The position numbers and the translations under genes are program-made. From NCBI GenBank assembly GCA_045649105.1, contig JAZRPG010000046.1:1-17185 (forward strand): a DNA stretch of 17,185 bases, read 5' to 3'. Below the pieces are notes generated by a model. It was not told where the DNA came from. It worked only from the letters and a program-made list of their open reading frames with translations, and made no database searches. Positions 7,909-14,836 of this stretch are shown here, in pieces (position 1 is the stretch's first letter; every line of letters begins with the position of its first letter). The DNA is from JAZRPG01 sp045649105 (GTDB taxonomy: Bacteria; Bacillota; Clostridia; Oscillospirales; JAAYXM01).

Positions 7909-8065
7909 GGTGCCGGTGGTGGGACAAAGGAGTGCCGACGGCACTCCTTGCACCCTTGACGACCCAAGTGCTTTGCACTTCGGTACCCGTCTTCGGGCCT
8001 GCTCGCTAAAAACGATTATTAATCATTTTCTTAACGCTCGCACCCTCTTAGGGTTCAAGTCCCAC
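7908..8065. repeat. Hairpin-rich intergenic element bounded by tRNA-Leu fragments
   Basis: The left edge (7908-7925) is identical to the 18 bases at 8111-8128 that encode the 3' end of the minus-strand tRNA-Leu. The right edge GGGTTCAAGTCCCAC (8051-8065) is the same tRNA's T-arm on the opposite strand. Between them are a near-perfect palindrome AAGGAGTGCCG-A-CGGCACTCCTT (7927-7949), AAGTGC-TTT-GCACTT (7966-7980), CCCG-TCTT-CGGG (7986-7997), and an AT-rich stretch. There is no open frame worth calling. The termini (GTGGGAC...GTCCCAC) form an inverted repeat. It looks like a non-coding mobile or repeated element built on tRNA ends; copies elsewhere cannot be checked here. Confidence 0.55.
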
Positions 8066-8071
8066 AATTAA

Positions 8072-8111
8072 AAAAGAAGATGTATATACCGAAGTATATA
8101 CATCTTCTTTT
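8072..8111. terminator. Bidirectional terminator, 18-bp perfect stem
   Basis: AAAAGAAGATGTATATAC and GTATATACATCTTCTTTT are perfect complements around a CGAA tetraloop. On the minus strand it lies directly after the tRNA-Leu CCA end and finishes in a T-run, so its main job is probably ending the tRNA-Cys/tRNA-Leu transcript. Confidence 0.85.
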
Positions 8112-8197
8112 GGTGCCGGTGGTGGGACTTGAACCCACACGGTGTTGCCACCAACGGATTTTAAGTCCGTTGCGTCTGCCTATTCCGCCATGACCCC
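8111..8197 (-). tRNA. tRNA-Leu (TAA), acceptor stem mismatched
   Basis: Read on the minus strand this is an 87-nt class II tRNA with encoded CCA. The anticodon arm ACGGA-CTTAAAA-TCCGT gives anticodon TAA, the variable arm GGTG-GCAA-CACC marks a Leu-type tRNA, and the T-arm GTGGG-TTCAAGT-CCCAC pairs perfectly. The acceptor does not: the 5' strand GGGGTCA would need TGACCCC, but the 3' strand is CACCGGC (which would need GCCGGTG); only two of seven positions pair. The gene therefore looks like a hybrid of two tRNA-Leu genes, or a non-functional copy. It sits in one unit with tRNA-Cys. Confidence 0.8.
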
Positions 8198-8210
8198 GGG
8201 ATATAAAAAG

Positions 8211-8284
8211 TGGAGGTTCCTGCCGGGATCGAACCGGCGCTCGCAGAGTTGCAGTCTGCTGCCTTACCACTTGGCTAAGGAACC
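8211..8284 (-). tRNA. tRNA-Cys (GCA)
   Basis: A 74-nt minus-strand tRNA with encoded CCA. Acceptor GGTTCCT pairs with AGGAACC, the anticodon arm CAGA-CTGCAAC-TCTG gives anticodon GCA, and the T-arm GCCGG-TTCGATC-CCGGC is perfect. It is first in the tRNA-Cys/tRNA-Leu unit, 13 bp ahead of tRNA-Leu, with a strong promoter just upstream. Confidence 0.97.
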
Positions 8285-8295
8285 ATCGCTTATTT

Positions 8296-8324
8296 ATTAT
8301 ATGCGAGGCTTTGTGAAATTGCAA
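8296..8324 (-). promoter_or_regulatory. Promoter of the tRNA-Cys/tRNA-Leu unit
   Basis: On the minus strand TTGCAA (plus 8319-8324) and a perfect TATAAT (plus 8296-8301) are 17 bp apart. The expected transcript start, about 8289, is just ahead of tRNA-Cys. Confidence 0.8.
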
Positions 8325-8372
8325 ACCTATTTCTTCGGTTTTTCAGAAAGGGTAAGACAAGGGATTGACCAT

Positions 8373-8388
8373 CCTGTTCTGTAACAGG
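8373..8388. repeat. Small perfect hairpin between divergent promoters
   Basis: CCTGTT-CTGT-AACAGG is a perfect 6-bp stem. It lies between the minus-strand tRNA promoter and the plus-strand purC promoter. No T-run follows. It could be an operator; nothing more can be said. Confidence 0.35.
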
Positions 8389-8412
8389 GCAAGTATGTTA
8401 CATCAAATGTTA

Positions 8413-8442
8413 TTGACAGCGAAATCTATCTGGATGTATATT
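8413..8442 (+). promoter_or_regulatory. Probable promoter of the purCABF operon
   Basis: TTGACA (8413-8418) is followed by TATATT (8437-8442) at 18 bp, or TGTATA (8435-8440) at 16 bp. A start near 8449 would give an untranslated leader of about 230 bases before purC, long enough for the hairpins, attenuator and leader ORF seen there. Confidence 0.65.
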
Positions 8443-8462
8443 TGAATAGTATTTTTTTTAAA

Positions 8463-8530
8463 TGTACGGCCGTACAGAACAACTGAATTCACGTTAAGAA
8501 CTAGCGTGAGGGTGCTTTAAAAGCCCTTCT
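8463..8530 (+). promoter_or_regulatory. Structured purC leader: palindrome and hairpins
   Basis: Three structures follow the promoter: the perfect palindrome TGTACGGCCGTACA (8463-8476), a hairpin CACGTTA-AGAAC-TAGCGTG (8490-8508), and a third around GCTT-TAA-AAGC flanked by GGG and CCC (about 8510-8530). I looked for the guanine (purine), ZTP and PRPP/ykkC aptamer cores and do not recognise any of them. The palindrome could be a protein operator or an RNA stem. Confidence 0.5.
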
Positions 8531-8537
8531 TATTAAT

Positions 8538-8561
8538 AACATCTGCGGATGTTGTTTTTTT
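8538..8561 (+). terminator. Terminator-like attenuator in the purC leader
   Basis: AACATC-TGCG-GATGTT forms a 6-bp stem with a tetraloop, followed after one G by seven T. The stem is short, so termination is likely partial. Its place between promoter and purC suggests attenuation of purine genes. Confidence 0.6.
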
Positions 8562-8576
8562 GTTTTATGGAGGTGT

Positions 8577-8684
8577 ATGCATGTAGTTTTCTGGTCAGTC
8601 TCTGCTTATTCAACAAATGTACTACAGTTTATGCAATTCATTATTATTCGAGAGTCTGAATATTACGAGGAGGATTATCCATGA
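8577..8684 (+). CDS. Possible 35-aa leader peptide coupled to purC
   Basis: An open frame of 35 codons starts with MHVVFWSVSAYSTNVLQF and ends REYYEEDYP-like (actual end SEYYEEDYP). GGAGGT at 8569-8574 lies only a few bases before the ATG, a somewhat short spacing. Its TGA (8682-8684) overlaps the purC ATG (8681-8683) as ATGA, the classic arrangement for translational coupling, and the purC ribosome site lies inside it. I know no homologue. Its position straight after the attenuator suggests a regulatory role, but a chance ORF of this length in a leader cannot be excluded. Confidence 0.4.
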   Translation: MHVVFWSVSAYSTNVLQFMQFIIIRESEYYEEDYP

Positions 8685-9412
8685 AACGTGAACAAGTATA
8701 TGAAGGCAAAGCAAAGAAAGTATTCTGTACGGAAGATCCAGAATTACTGATCGTGTCTTATAAAGATGACGCAACGGCATTTAACGGATTAAAAAGAGGG
8801 ACAATTTCGGGTAAAGGTGTAATAAACAACAAGATGAGTAATACTCTGATGCGCATATTGCAGAATTCCGGAATACCGACACATTATGTTCAGGAATTGA
8901 ATGACAGAGAAACTCTGGTGAAGAAGGTGGAAATCATTCCTCTTGAGGTAATCGTACGTAATATTTCCGCAGGATCCTTTTCCCAGAGATATGGTGTCAG
9001 TGAAGGAATCGAATTTGAACAGCCTACAGTTGAATTTTCTTATAAAAATGATGTGCTGGGTGATCCTCTGCTTAATGATGATCATGCCATAGCACTGAAA
9101 CTTGTTAGTGGTGAAGAGATAAAAACGATCAGAGATTATGCCCTCCGGATAGATCGGGAATTGAAGAAAATTTGGGCTGAATGTGGTATCACGCTGGTGG
9201 ATTTTAAATTGGAATTTGGAAGACTACCAGACGGAATGATCATACTGGCGGATGAGATCAGTCCGGATACATGCAGGCTGTGGGATACGGAAACAAGAAG
9301 AAAACTGGATAAAGATCGTTACCGCAGAGATCTGGGAAATGTTGAAGAAGCGTATCAGGAAGTGATGAAGAGATTGGAAGAGTATCTGGAGAAAGGCATG
9401 GATCATGAGTAA
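8681..9412 (+). CDS. purC: Phosphoribosylaminoimidazole-succinocarboxamide synthase
   Basis: SAICAR synthase (243 aa, normal size) joins aspartate to CAIR using ATP, the eighth step of de novo purine synthesis. The N-terminus has YEGKAKKVF with the ATP-binding lysines, then YKDDATAFN and KGVINNKMSN. Both SAICAR-synthase signatures are present: IPLEVIVRNISAGS (about 95-108) and LVDFKLEFG (about 172-180), followed by LADEISPDTCRLWD. A strong GAGGAGG site stands 8 bases ahead of the ATG. It is the first gene of the purC-A-B-F run, preceded by a structured leader, and its last 8 bases overlap purA. Codon use (ATC, CTG, GAT) differs clearly from the genes before 8 kb. Confidence 0.97.
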   Translation: MKREQVYEGKAKKVFCTEDPELLIVSYKDDATAFNGLKRGTISGKGVINNKMSNTLMRILQNSGIPTHYVQELNDRETLVKKVEIIPLEVIVRNISAGSFSQRYGVSEGIEFEQPTVEFSYKNDVLGDPLLNDDHAIALKLVSGEEIKTIRDYALRIDRELKKIWAECGITLVDFKLEFGRLPDGMIILADEISPDTCRLWDTETRRKLDKDRYRRDLGNVEEAYQEVMKRLEEYLEKGMDHE

Positions 9413-10679
9413 CTGTGCAGTTGTAGGAATCAATTGGGGCGATGAAGGCAAGGGTAGAATGGTTGACCTTCTGAGCGCTGATTATGATGTTGTTGTACGT
9501 TATCAGGGTGGAGGAAATGCCGGGCATACAGTAGTGAATGAAAAGGGCAAATTCGCTCTACATCTGCTTCCGTCAGGTATTTTCAGAGAAGGGTGTGTCA
9601 ATGTGATCGGAAACGGAGTGGCACTGGATATGGAAAACCTGTGGAAGGAAATATGTGATGTAAGATCCAAAGGTGTTTTGATCACACCGGATAATCTTAG
9701 GATCAGTTCCCGGGCTTCTCTCCTGATGCCCTGGCACAGAGATCTGGACGCATTGGAAGAAGAACGTCTTGGAGCTGATAAATATGGCTCGACAAAACAG
9801 GGCATCGCACCGTTTTATTCTGACAAATACCAGAAAAAGACGATCCTTGCGGGAGAATTGTATTATCCCCGGAAACTCTCAGTGCATCTGAAGAATATCC
9901 TGGACTGGAAGAATCTTACACTGAAGAATGTTTACGGTGCAGAACCGTATACAGAAGAAACAATTCTGGAGTGGATGAATTATTACGGTGAAAAAATCAA
10001 ACCGTTTATCTGTGATACTTCTGCTTTTCTGCAGAATACCCGGAAGGCAAACAAGAATATTATGTTTGAAGCACAGCTCGGTTCTCTGCGTGATATTGAT
10101 TACGGGATCTATCCCTATACTACGTCTTCCAATACATTGGCGTCTTATGCACCAACAGGTTCCGGTATTCCTTCGATTGTATTAGACCGTATAGTCGGTG
10201 TGGTGAAAGCATATTCAACTTGCGTTGGTGAAGGTCCGTTTGTGACAGAAATGTTCGGAGAAGATGCAGAGTTACTTAGAAAAACAGGATTGGAGTACGG
10301 GGCCAAGACAGGTAGGTCCAGACGTGTTGGTGCTATGGATCTGGTCGCAACTTCTTACGGTACTGAGGTGCAGGGAGCTACCGAGATAGCTCTGACGAAA
10401 CTGGATGTACTCAGTTATATGGAACAGATTCCCGTATGTACGCATTACCGGGTAAACGGTGTTGATATCACGGAATTCCCGTTTCCGGATGAACTGGAAA
10501 ATGCAGAACCGGTGATCCGTTATCTGAAGGGATGGAAATGTGATATTACACAGGTCAGAAAGTGGGAGGATCTTCCCGAAGAAGCCAGAGATTATGTACT
10601 GTTCATTGAGGAGGCGATACAATGCCCGATCACGTATATCTCTGTGGGTCCTGAACGAGACAGTCTGATCCGGAGATAA
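9405..10679 (+). CDS. purA: Adenylosuccinate synthetase
   Basis: Adenylosuccinate synthetase (424 aa) makes adenylosuccinate from IMP, aspartate and GTP, the first step from IMP to AMP. Catalytic residues line up exactly with E. coli numbering: D13 in NWGDEGKGR and H41 in GGGNAGHTVV. IMP- and GTP-binding stretches are seen as GSTKQGIAPFYSDK, GEGPFVTEMFG, KTGRSRRVGAMD (the usual TGRPRRCGW is altered to TGRSRRVGA) and ALTKLDVL near the end. The ATG lies inside purC with an 8-bp overlap, which suggests coupled translation. Being next to purB puts the two AMP-branch enzymes side by side. PurA in this operon is less common than PurC-F-M-N-H sets. Confidence 0.97.
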   Translation: MSNCAVVGINWGDEGKGRMVDLLSADYDVVVRYQGGGNAGHTVVNEKGKFALHLLPSGIFREGCVNVIGNGVALDMENLWKEICDVRSKGVLITPDNLRISSRASLLMPWHRDLDALEEERLGADKYGSTKQGIAPFYSDKYQKKTILAGELYYPRKLSVHLKNILDWKNLTLKNVYGAEPYTEETILEWMNYYGEKIKPFICDTSAFLQNTRKANKNIMFEAQLGSLRDIDYGIYPYTTSSNTLASYAPTGSGIPSIVLDRIVGVVKAYSTCVGEGPFVTEMFGEDAELLRKTGLEYGAKTGRSRRVGAMDLVATSYGTEVQGATEIALTKLDVLSYMEQIPVCTHYRVNGVDITEFPFPDELENAEPVIRYLKGWKCDITQVRKWEDLPEEARDYVLFIEEAIQCPITYISVGPERDSLIRR

Positions 10680-10709
10680 GTATCATAACATAGATGAGGA
10701 GATACTAAT

Positions 10710-12125
10710 ATGAATGACCGTTATGAATCACCGTTATCTACACGATATGCATCAGAATACATGCTTAAACTGTTTTCCGCAGACACAAGATATCAGACCT
10801 GGCGCAGATTGTGGGTGGCCCTTGCAAAAGCAGAGAAAGAACTCGGTCTGCCAATCACGGAAGAGCAGATCAGGGAGTTATCCGAACACATTGAGGATAT
10901 AGATTATACGTGTGTCAGAGAGCGCGAAAAAGTTGTACGTCATGATGTCATGGCACATATTCATGCCTATGGGATCGTCGCTCCGTCTGCCTCAGGAATT
11001 ATTCATCTGGGAGCTACGAGTTGTTATGTAACAGATAATACGGATTTGATCCTGTACCGTGATGCTTTGCGGTATCTGCGCAGGGAGCTCGTATCTGTAA
11101 TTGCGAATCTGTCATGTTTTGCGGATCGGTATAAAGCAACACCAACTCTTGGATATACGCATTATCAACCCGCACAACTGGTTACTGTAGGGAAGCGGGC
11201 TGTATTGTGGATTCAAGATCTGGTATCTGATTTGAAGGAAATCGATTTTGCCTTGGAGAACATCAAATTCCTTGGATGCAGGGGAACTACAGGAACAGAA
11301 GCAAGTTTCATGGATCTCTTTAGCGGAGATGCTTCCCGAATCGATGAGATGAACAGAAAACTGGCAGAAGATTTCGGCTTTACGGAATGTTTTGATGTCT
11401 GCGGCCAGACCTATCCGAGAAAGACAGACAGCCGTATCCTGAATGCTTTATCTTCACTGGCTCAGAGTTGTTATCGCTTTGCTGACGATTTGCGTCTTCT
11501 GCAGCACGACAGACAGCTGGAGGAACCATTTGAAGAAAATCAGATCGGATCTTCTGCCATGGCCTATAAACGTAATCCCATGCGTTGTGAAAGGATATGC
11601 TCTTTAGCACGTTATCTGATTGCAGACTCTTTGAATGCGCCGATGACTGCATCAGCACAATGGCTGGAAAGAACTCTGGATGATTCAGCCAACAGACGTA
11701 TTTCCATGCCGGAGGGATTTCTCTGCGCAGACGCCTTACTGAGACTGATGAATAATGTCACAAAGGATATCCGTGTGAATGAAAAAGTGATTGAAAAGGC
11801 GGTACGTGAATATCTGCCTTTTATCGCCACGGAAAACCTGATGATGGAAGCAGTAAAAAGGGGAGGAGATCGTCAGGAAATACATGAGATTATCCGTAAG
11901 TGTTCAATGGAGGCAACCGCACAGATGAAAAACGGAGATGACTGTCATTTATTGTCTCTTCTGTCTTCCGAGCCGGCTTTCAGCTTATCTGAGAAGGATA
12001 TGGAAGAATTGCTTGCCCCTGAAAACTATACCGGAAGATGTTCGGAACAAGTTCATAATTATATTGTTAAAATACAGCCTTTGATCAAGGACGCGGATAA
12101 TACGATCACGGAAATTGAAATCTAG
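10710..12125 (+). CDS. purB: Adenylosuccinate lyase
   Basis: Adenylosuccinate lyase (471 aa) removes fumarate from SAICAR and from adenylosuccinate, so it serves both the main purine pathway after PurC and the AMP branch after PurA. The fumarase/aspartase signature GSSAMAYKRNPMRCE is present with the catalytic Ser at 281/282; H151 sits in GYTHYQPAQ, and RHDVMAHIHAYG and HLGATSCYVTDN mark the substrate pocket. At 471 aa it belongs with the longer, ADSL-like group and not the ~430-aa B. subtilis type. The GAGGAGAT site fits the ATG, 30 bp after purA. purF follows after 14 bp. Confidence 0.97.
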   Translation: MNDRYESPLSTRYASEYMLKLFSADTRYQTWRRLWVALAKAEKELGLPITEEQIRELSEHIEDIDYTCVREREKVVRHDVMAHIHAYGIVAPSASGIIHLGATSCYVTDNTDLILYRDALRYLRRELVSVIANLSCFADRYKATPTLGYTHYQPAQLVTVGKRAVLWIQDLVSDLKEIDFALENIKFLGCRGTTGTEASFMDLFSGDASRIDEMNRKLAEDFGFTECFDVCGQTYPRKTDSRILNALSSLAQSCYRFADDLRLLQHDRQLEEPFEENQIGSSAMAYKRNPMRCERICSLARYLIADSLNAPMTASAQWLERTLDDSANRRISMPEGFLCADALLRLMNNVTKDIRVNEKVIEKAVREYLPFIATENLMMEAVKRGGDRQEIHEIIRKCSMEATAQMKNGDDCHLLSLLSSEPAFSLSEKDMEELLAPENYTGRCSEQVHNYIVKIQPLIKDADNTITEIEI

Positions 12126-12139
12126 GAAGGTGATATTAT

Positions 12140-13531
12140 ATGAGTATTCACGAAGAATGCGGGGTTTTCGGTGCTATCGCAGATATAACAACAGATCTTA
12201 CAAGTATCTGCTTTTACGGATTATATGCCTTGCAGCACAGAGGACAGGAAAGCTGCGGAATAATCGTCAATCATGATCAGCGTTTTTCTTCCCATAAAGA
12301 TATCGGACTGGTCAGTGATGTGTTTTCCAGAGAAATTCTTTCTTCATTCCCTGAAGGGGAAATTGCCATTGCCCATACACGGTACGGAACTACCGGAGGG
12401 ACAAACCGCAATAATTGCCAGCCTGTCGAAGTCAATCATCAAAAGGGGAAAATGGCTATTGCGCATAACGGGAATCTTTCCAACGCTTCTGAACTACGCT
12501 CTTCACTTGAATTATCTGGAGCGATCTTTCATACATCCAGTGATACGGAAATCATCGCATACATCGTAACGAAAGAACTGCTTTCTTCCGCATCGCATGA
12601 AGAGGCGCTGAGCAAGGCAATGAACATTATTACAGGAGCGTATTCTCTTGTTGTGATGACCTCGGATAAATTGATTTGTGTCAGGGATCCTTTTGGTTTC
12701 CGTCCACTATGCTACGGCAGGACAAAAGATGGTGTTTATGTGGTGGCGTCGGAGAGCTGTGCACTTACCGCGGTAGGAGCGGATTTTATACGGGATGTTG
12801 AGCCTGGCGAGATCCTGGTTTTCACAAGAGATAGTGTCGTATCCCATCGGGAGCATTGTTATAAACAAAAGAAAAAACTCTGTATTTTTGAATATATCTA
12901 TTTTGCCCGTCCCGACTCTGTGATTGACGGCAGATCTGTACATGCTTCGCGTATCAATGCCGGCAAGATCCTGGCGGAAACTCATCCGGTTGATGCGGAT
13001 ATTGTAATTGGTGTTCCTGATTCGGGACTGGATGCTGCTATAGGCTACAGTATGCAGTCCGGAATACCTTACGGAATTGGACTGATAAAGAATAAATATA
13101 TCGGCAGAACATTCATAGCACCGGATCACCGGCTGGATCAGGTAAAGATCAAATTATCTGCAATTGAGAATGTCATTAAAGGAAAAAAGGTAGTCCTGAT
13201 CGATGATTCGATCGTCCGTGGAACGACCGGCAGCCGTATTGTGCGATTACTTCGTGAAGCTGGTGCGGAAGAGATCCATATGCGTGTTACTGCACCGCCG
13301 TTTATGCATCCCTGTTATTACGGGACGGATATCGATTCTCGTGAGCAGCTGATTGCCTGTAAGCATTCTGTTGAGGAAATCGCAGAAATAATGAACGTTG
13401 ATTCTCTCGGTTTTCTTCCACTGGAGAAACTGGAAAACTTGATCCACAGCCGGGAATACTGCAGCGCTTGTTTTGATGGGAAGTATCCGACAGAAATTAC
13501 AGAAAATACACGAAAAGATCTGTTTGAATGA
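12140..13531 (+). CDS. purF: Amidophosphoribosyltransferase
   Basis: PurF (463 aa) commits PRPP and glutamine to purine synthesis by making phosphoribosylamine. The N-terminal glutaminase starts at Cys7 in EECGVFG, exposed after loss of a short propeptide; HTRYGTTGG and AHNGNLSNA are glutaminase landmarks. The C-terminal half has the PRPP loop VVLIDDSIVRGTTG. Four cysteines, C248, C392, C441 and C444 (CSAC), match the B. subtilis-type [4Fe-4S] ligands, so this is the iron-sulfur, oxygen-sensitive class, fitting an anaerobe. The AGGAAGGTGAT site is well placed. It closes the purine run; no clear terminator follows, only 61 bp before the flippase. Confidence 0.97.
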   Translation: MSIHEECGVFGAIADITTDLTSICFYGLYALQHRGQESCGIIVNHDQRFSSHKDIGLVSDVFSREILSSFPEGEIAIAHTRYGTTGGTNRNNCQPVEVNHQKGKMAIAHNGNLSNASELRSSLELSGAIFHTSSDTEIIAYIVTKELLSSASHEEALSKAMNIITGAYSLVVMTSDKLICVRDPFGFRPLCYGRTKDGVYVVASESCALTAVGADFIRDVEPGEILVFTRDSVVSHREHCYKQKKKLCIFEYIYFARPDSVIDGRSVHASRINAGKILAETHPVDADIVIGVPDSGLDAAIGYSMQSGIPYGIGLIKNKYIGRTFIAPDHRLDQVKIKLSAIENVIKGKKVVLIDDSIVRGTTGSRIVRLLREAGAEEIHMRVTAPPFMHPCYYGTDIDSREQLIACKHSVEEIAEIMNVDSLGFLPLEKLENLIHSREYCSACFDGKYPTEITENTRKDLFE

Positions 13532-13574
13532 TTACTGATCGTTTAGATACTCAATCTTCGAATTACAGATTCTG

Positions 13575-13583
13575 TGTTATACT
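13575..13583 (+). promoter_or_regulatory. Extended -10 promoter before the flippase gene
   Basis: TGTTATACT fits the extended -10 pattern TGnTATAAT with one mismatch. No good -35 box stands 17 bp upstream. The expected start of transcription is around 13589-13591, only a few bases before the ATG at 13593. Confidence 0.45.
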
Positions 13584-13592
13584 TCTTTTGAT

Positions 13593-14825
13593 ATGAGTCA
13601 GGGAAATGTAAAAAAGAATCTCAGCTGGAATACCATCGGTATGATCCTTTATAATCTGGCGGTATGGGTGTTTGGTTTTCTGATCATCCGTATGCTTGGA
13701 GAAGTACACAGCGGGTATTACGCGATTGCCAGCAGTGTGGGGAATACGATCTATGCGGTTTCCCTGTGGGGTATGCGCAGTTATATCGTATCCGATACCG
13801 AGAGCCGTTATACGGAAGATGAATACCTGACTTCCAGAATCATCAGTATATTGATCTCCTGCGCGGTTTTGGTACTGACTGCGCTGATCGGCGGTTACGG
13901 CGCCGAAGTAACCCATGTGTTATATGCCTATACGTTGTTCAAGATGTCGGAAGCGTTGATCGAAGTATTAGACTGTTTCGGACAGAAGCGGCTGATCATG
14001 GATATCAATGCGAAGTCCATGGTGCTGCGCGGACTGCTGTACATGGTGTTTTTCTGGCTTACACTGCGTTTTACGGCCGATATGACGGCAGGATTTGCGG
14101 TGATGGCCGGAATCTCATTGCTGGTGTTTTTCTTCTATAATCTGCGGAAAATGCGTCTTGTGGCAGAGATCCATGGACTGTCCGCCAATCTTACGCACTT
14201 GAAGGAGATCCTGATACGGTGTTTCCCGATCATGGCATTTGAGGTGTTGTCTTCTTCTGTTGTCGCGGTACCGCGTCTGTTCTTCGGCAGACAGGGGAGT
14301 ATGGCAGATCTTGGTGTCTATAACTCAATCTATACCATGGTGATCTTTTTACAGCTTACCGTAAATATCCTGATCTATACGCTTTCCCCGTATCTGGCCC
14401 GCAGTTATCAGAGTCATGACAAGGCTTCCTACCGTAAGTATCTGTTACTGCTGGTCGGAGGCGCGTGCTTCCTTGCGGGAGGGGCGGAATTACTGGTACT
14501 CCTGATCGGCAAGCCGGTGATGTCTCTGTTATTCGGCAGCGGTCCCGGACAGATGTATCATTACCTGTATCTCGGTATCCTGAGCGGTTTATCCCTGACC
14601 TTTACCTGGATCATCACCCAGATCTTTGTGATCCGGGGATATCTGTACGCGCATCTGATCTGCGCATTGATTTCCGCAGGATCTTGTTTCCTGTTCTCTG
14701 CGTGGCTGATCCGTCCGGAGAACTGCAATACCATATCCATCGTTCTGATCTGTACAAATCTGGTCTTCCTGTGTGCCGCAGGTATACTTCTGCGCCGGAA
14801 GCCTGCCGGAACCGTTCAGAATTAA
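13593..14825 (+). CDS. Polysaccharide flippase (MOP superfamily, Wzx-like)
   Basis: A 410-aa polytopic membrane protein with about 12 hydrophobic segments from end to end, starting SQGNVKKNLSWNTIGMILYN and followed by long hydrophobic helices such as LLVFFFYNL and LLLLVGGACFLAGG. The N-terminus (K-N-x-x-x-N-x-x-G before TM1) and size fit lipid-linked oligosaccharide flippases of the polysaccharide transport (Wzx/RfbX) family, which turn lipid-linked sugar units to the outer face. Two glycosyltransferases and a DUF2304 protein follow, which supports a cell-surface glycan role; the substrate is unknown. No Shine-Dalgarno sequence stands before the ATG, and the next in-frame Met would delete the family-typical start, so initiation may be leaderless. 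Confidence 0.85.
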   Translation: MSQGNVKKNLSWNTIGMILYNLAVWVFGFLIIRMLGEVHSGYYAIASSVGNTIYAVSLWGMRSYIVSDTESRYTEDEYLTSRIISILISCAVLVLTALIGGYGAEVTHVLYAYTLFKMSEALIEVLDCFGQKRLIMDINAKSMVLRGLLYMVFFWLTLRFTADMTAGFAVMAGISLLVFFFYNLRKMRLVAEIHGLSANLTHLKEILIRCFPIMAFEVLSSSVVAVPRLFFGRQGSMADLGVYNSIYTMVIFLQLTVNILIYTLSPYLARSYQSHDKASYRKYLLLLVGGACFLAGGAELLVLLIGKPVMSLLFGSGPGQMYHYLYLGILSGLSLTFTWIITQIFVIRGYLYAHLICALISAGSCFLFSAWLIRPENCNTISIVLICTNLVFLCAAGILLRRKPAGTVQN

Positions 14826-14836
14826 TCGAAACTCGT

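Noticed and set aside
7805..8071. 88-aa plus-strand frame at the end of the SLH gene
   Set aside because: Overlaps the SLH gene in another frame, then reads through the terminator and the hairpin element; no ribosome site or family resemblance.
8055..8324. Open frames on both strands across 8055-8384 (80-89 aa)
   Set aside because: They run through tRNA-Leu and tRNA-Cys, the terminator and the tRNA promoter; the translations are tRNA sequence read as protein.
8449..8680. Known purine, ZTP or PRPP riboswitch ahead of purC
   Set aside because: The conserved aptamer core sequences of these classes were looked for by eye and not found.
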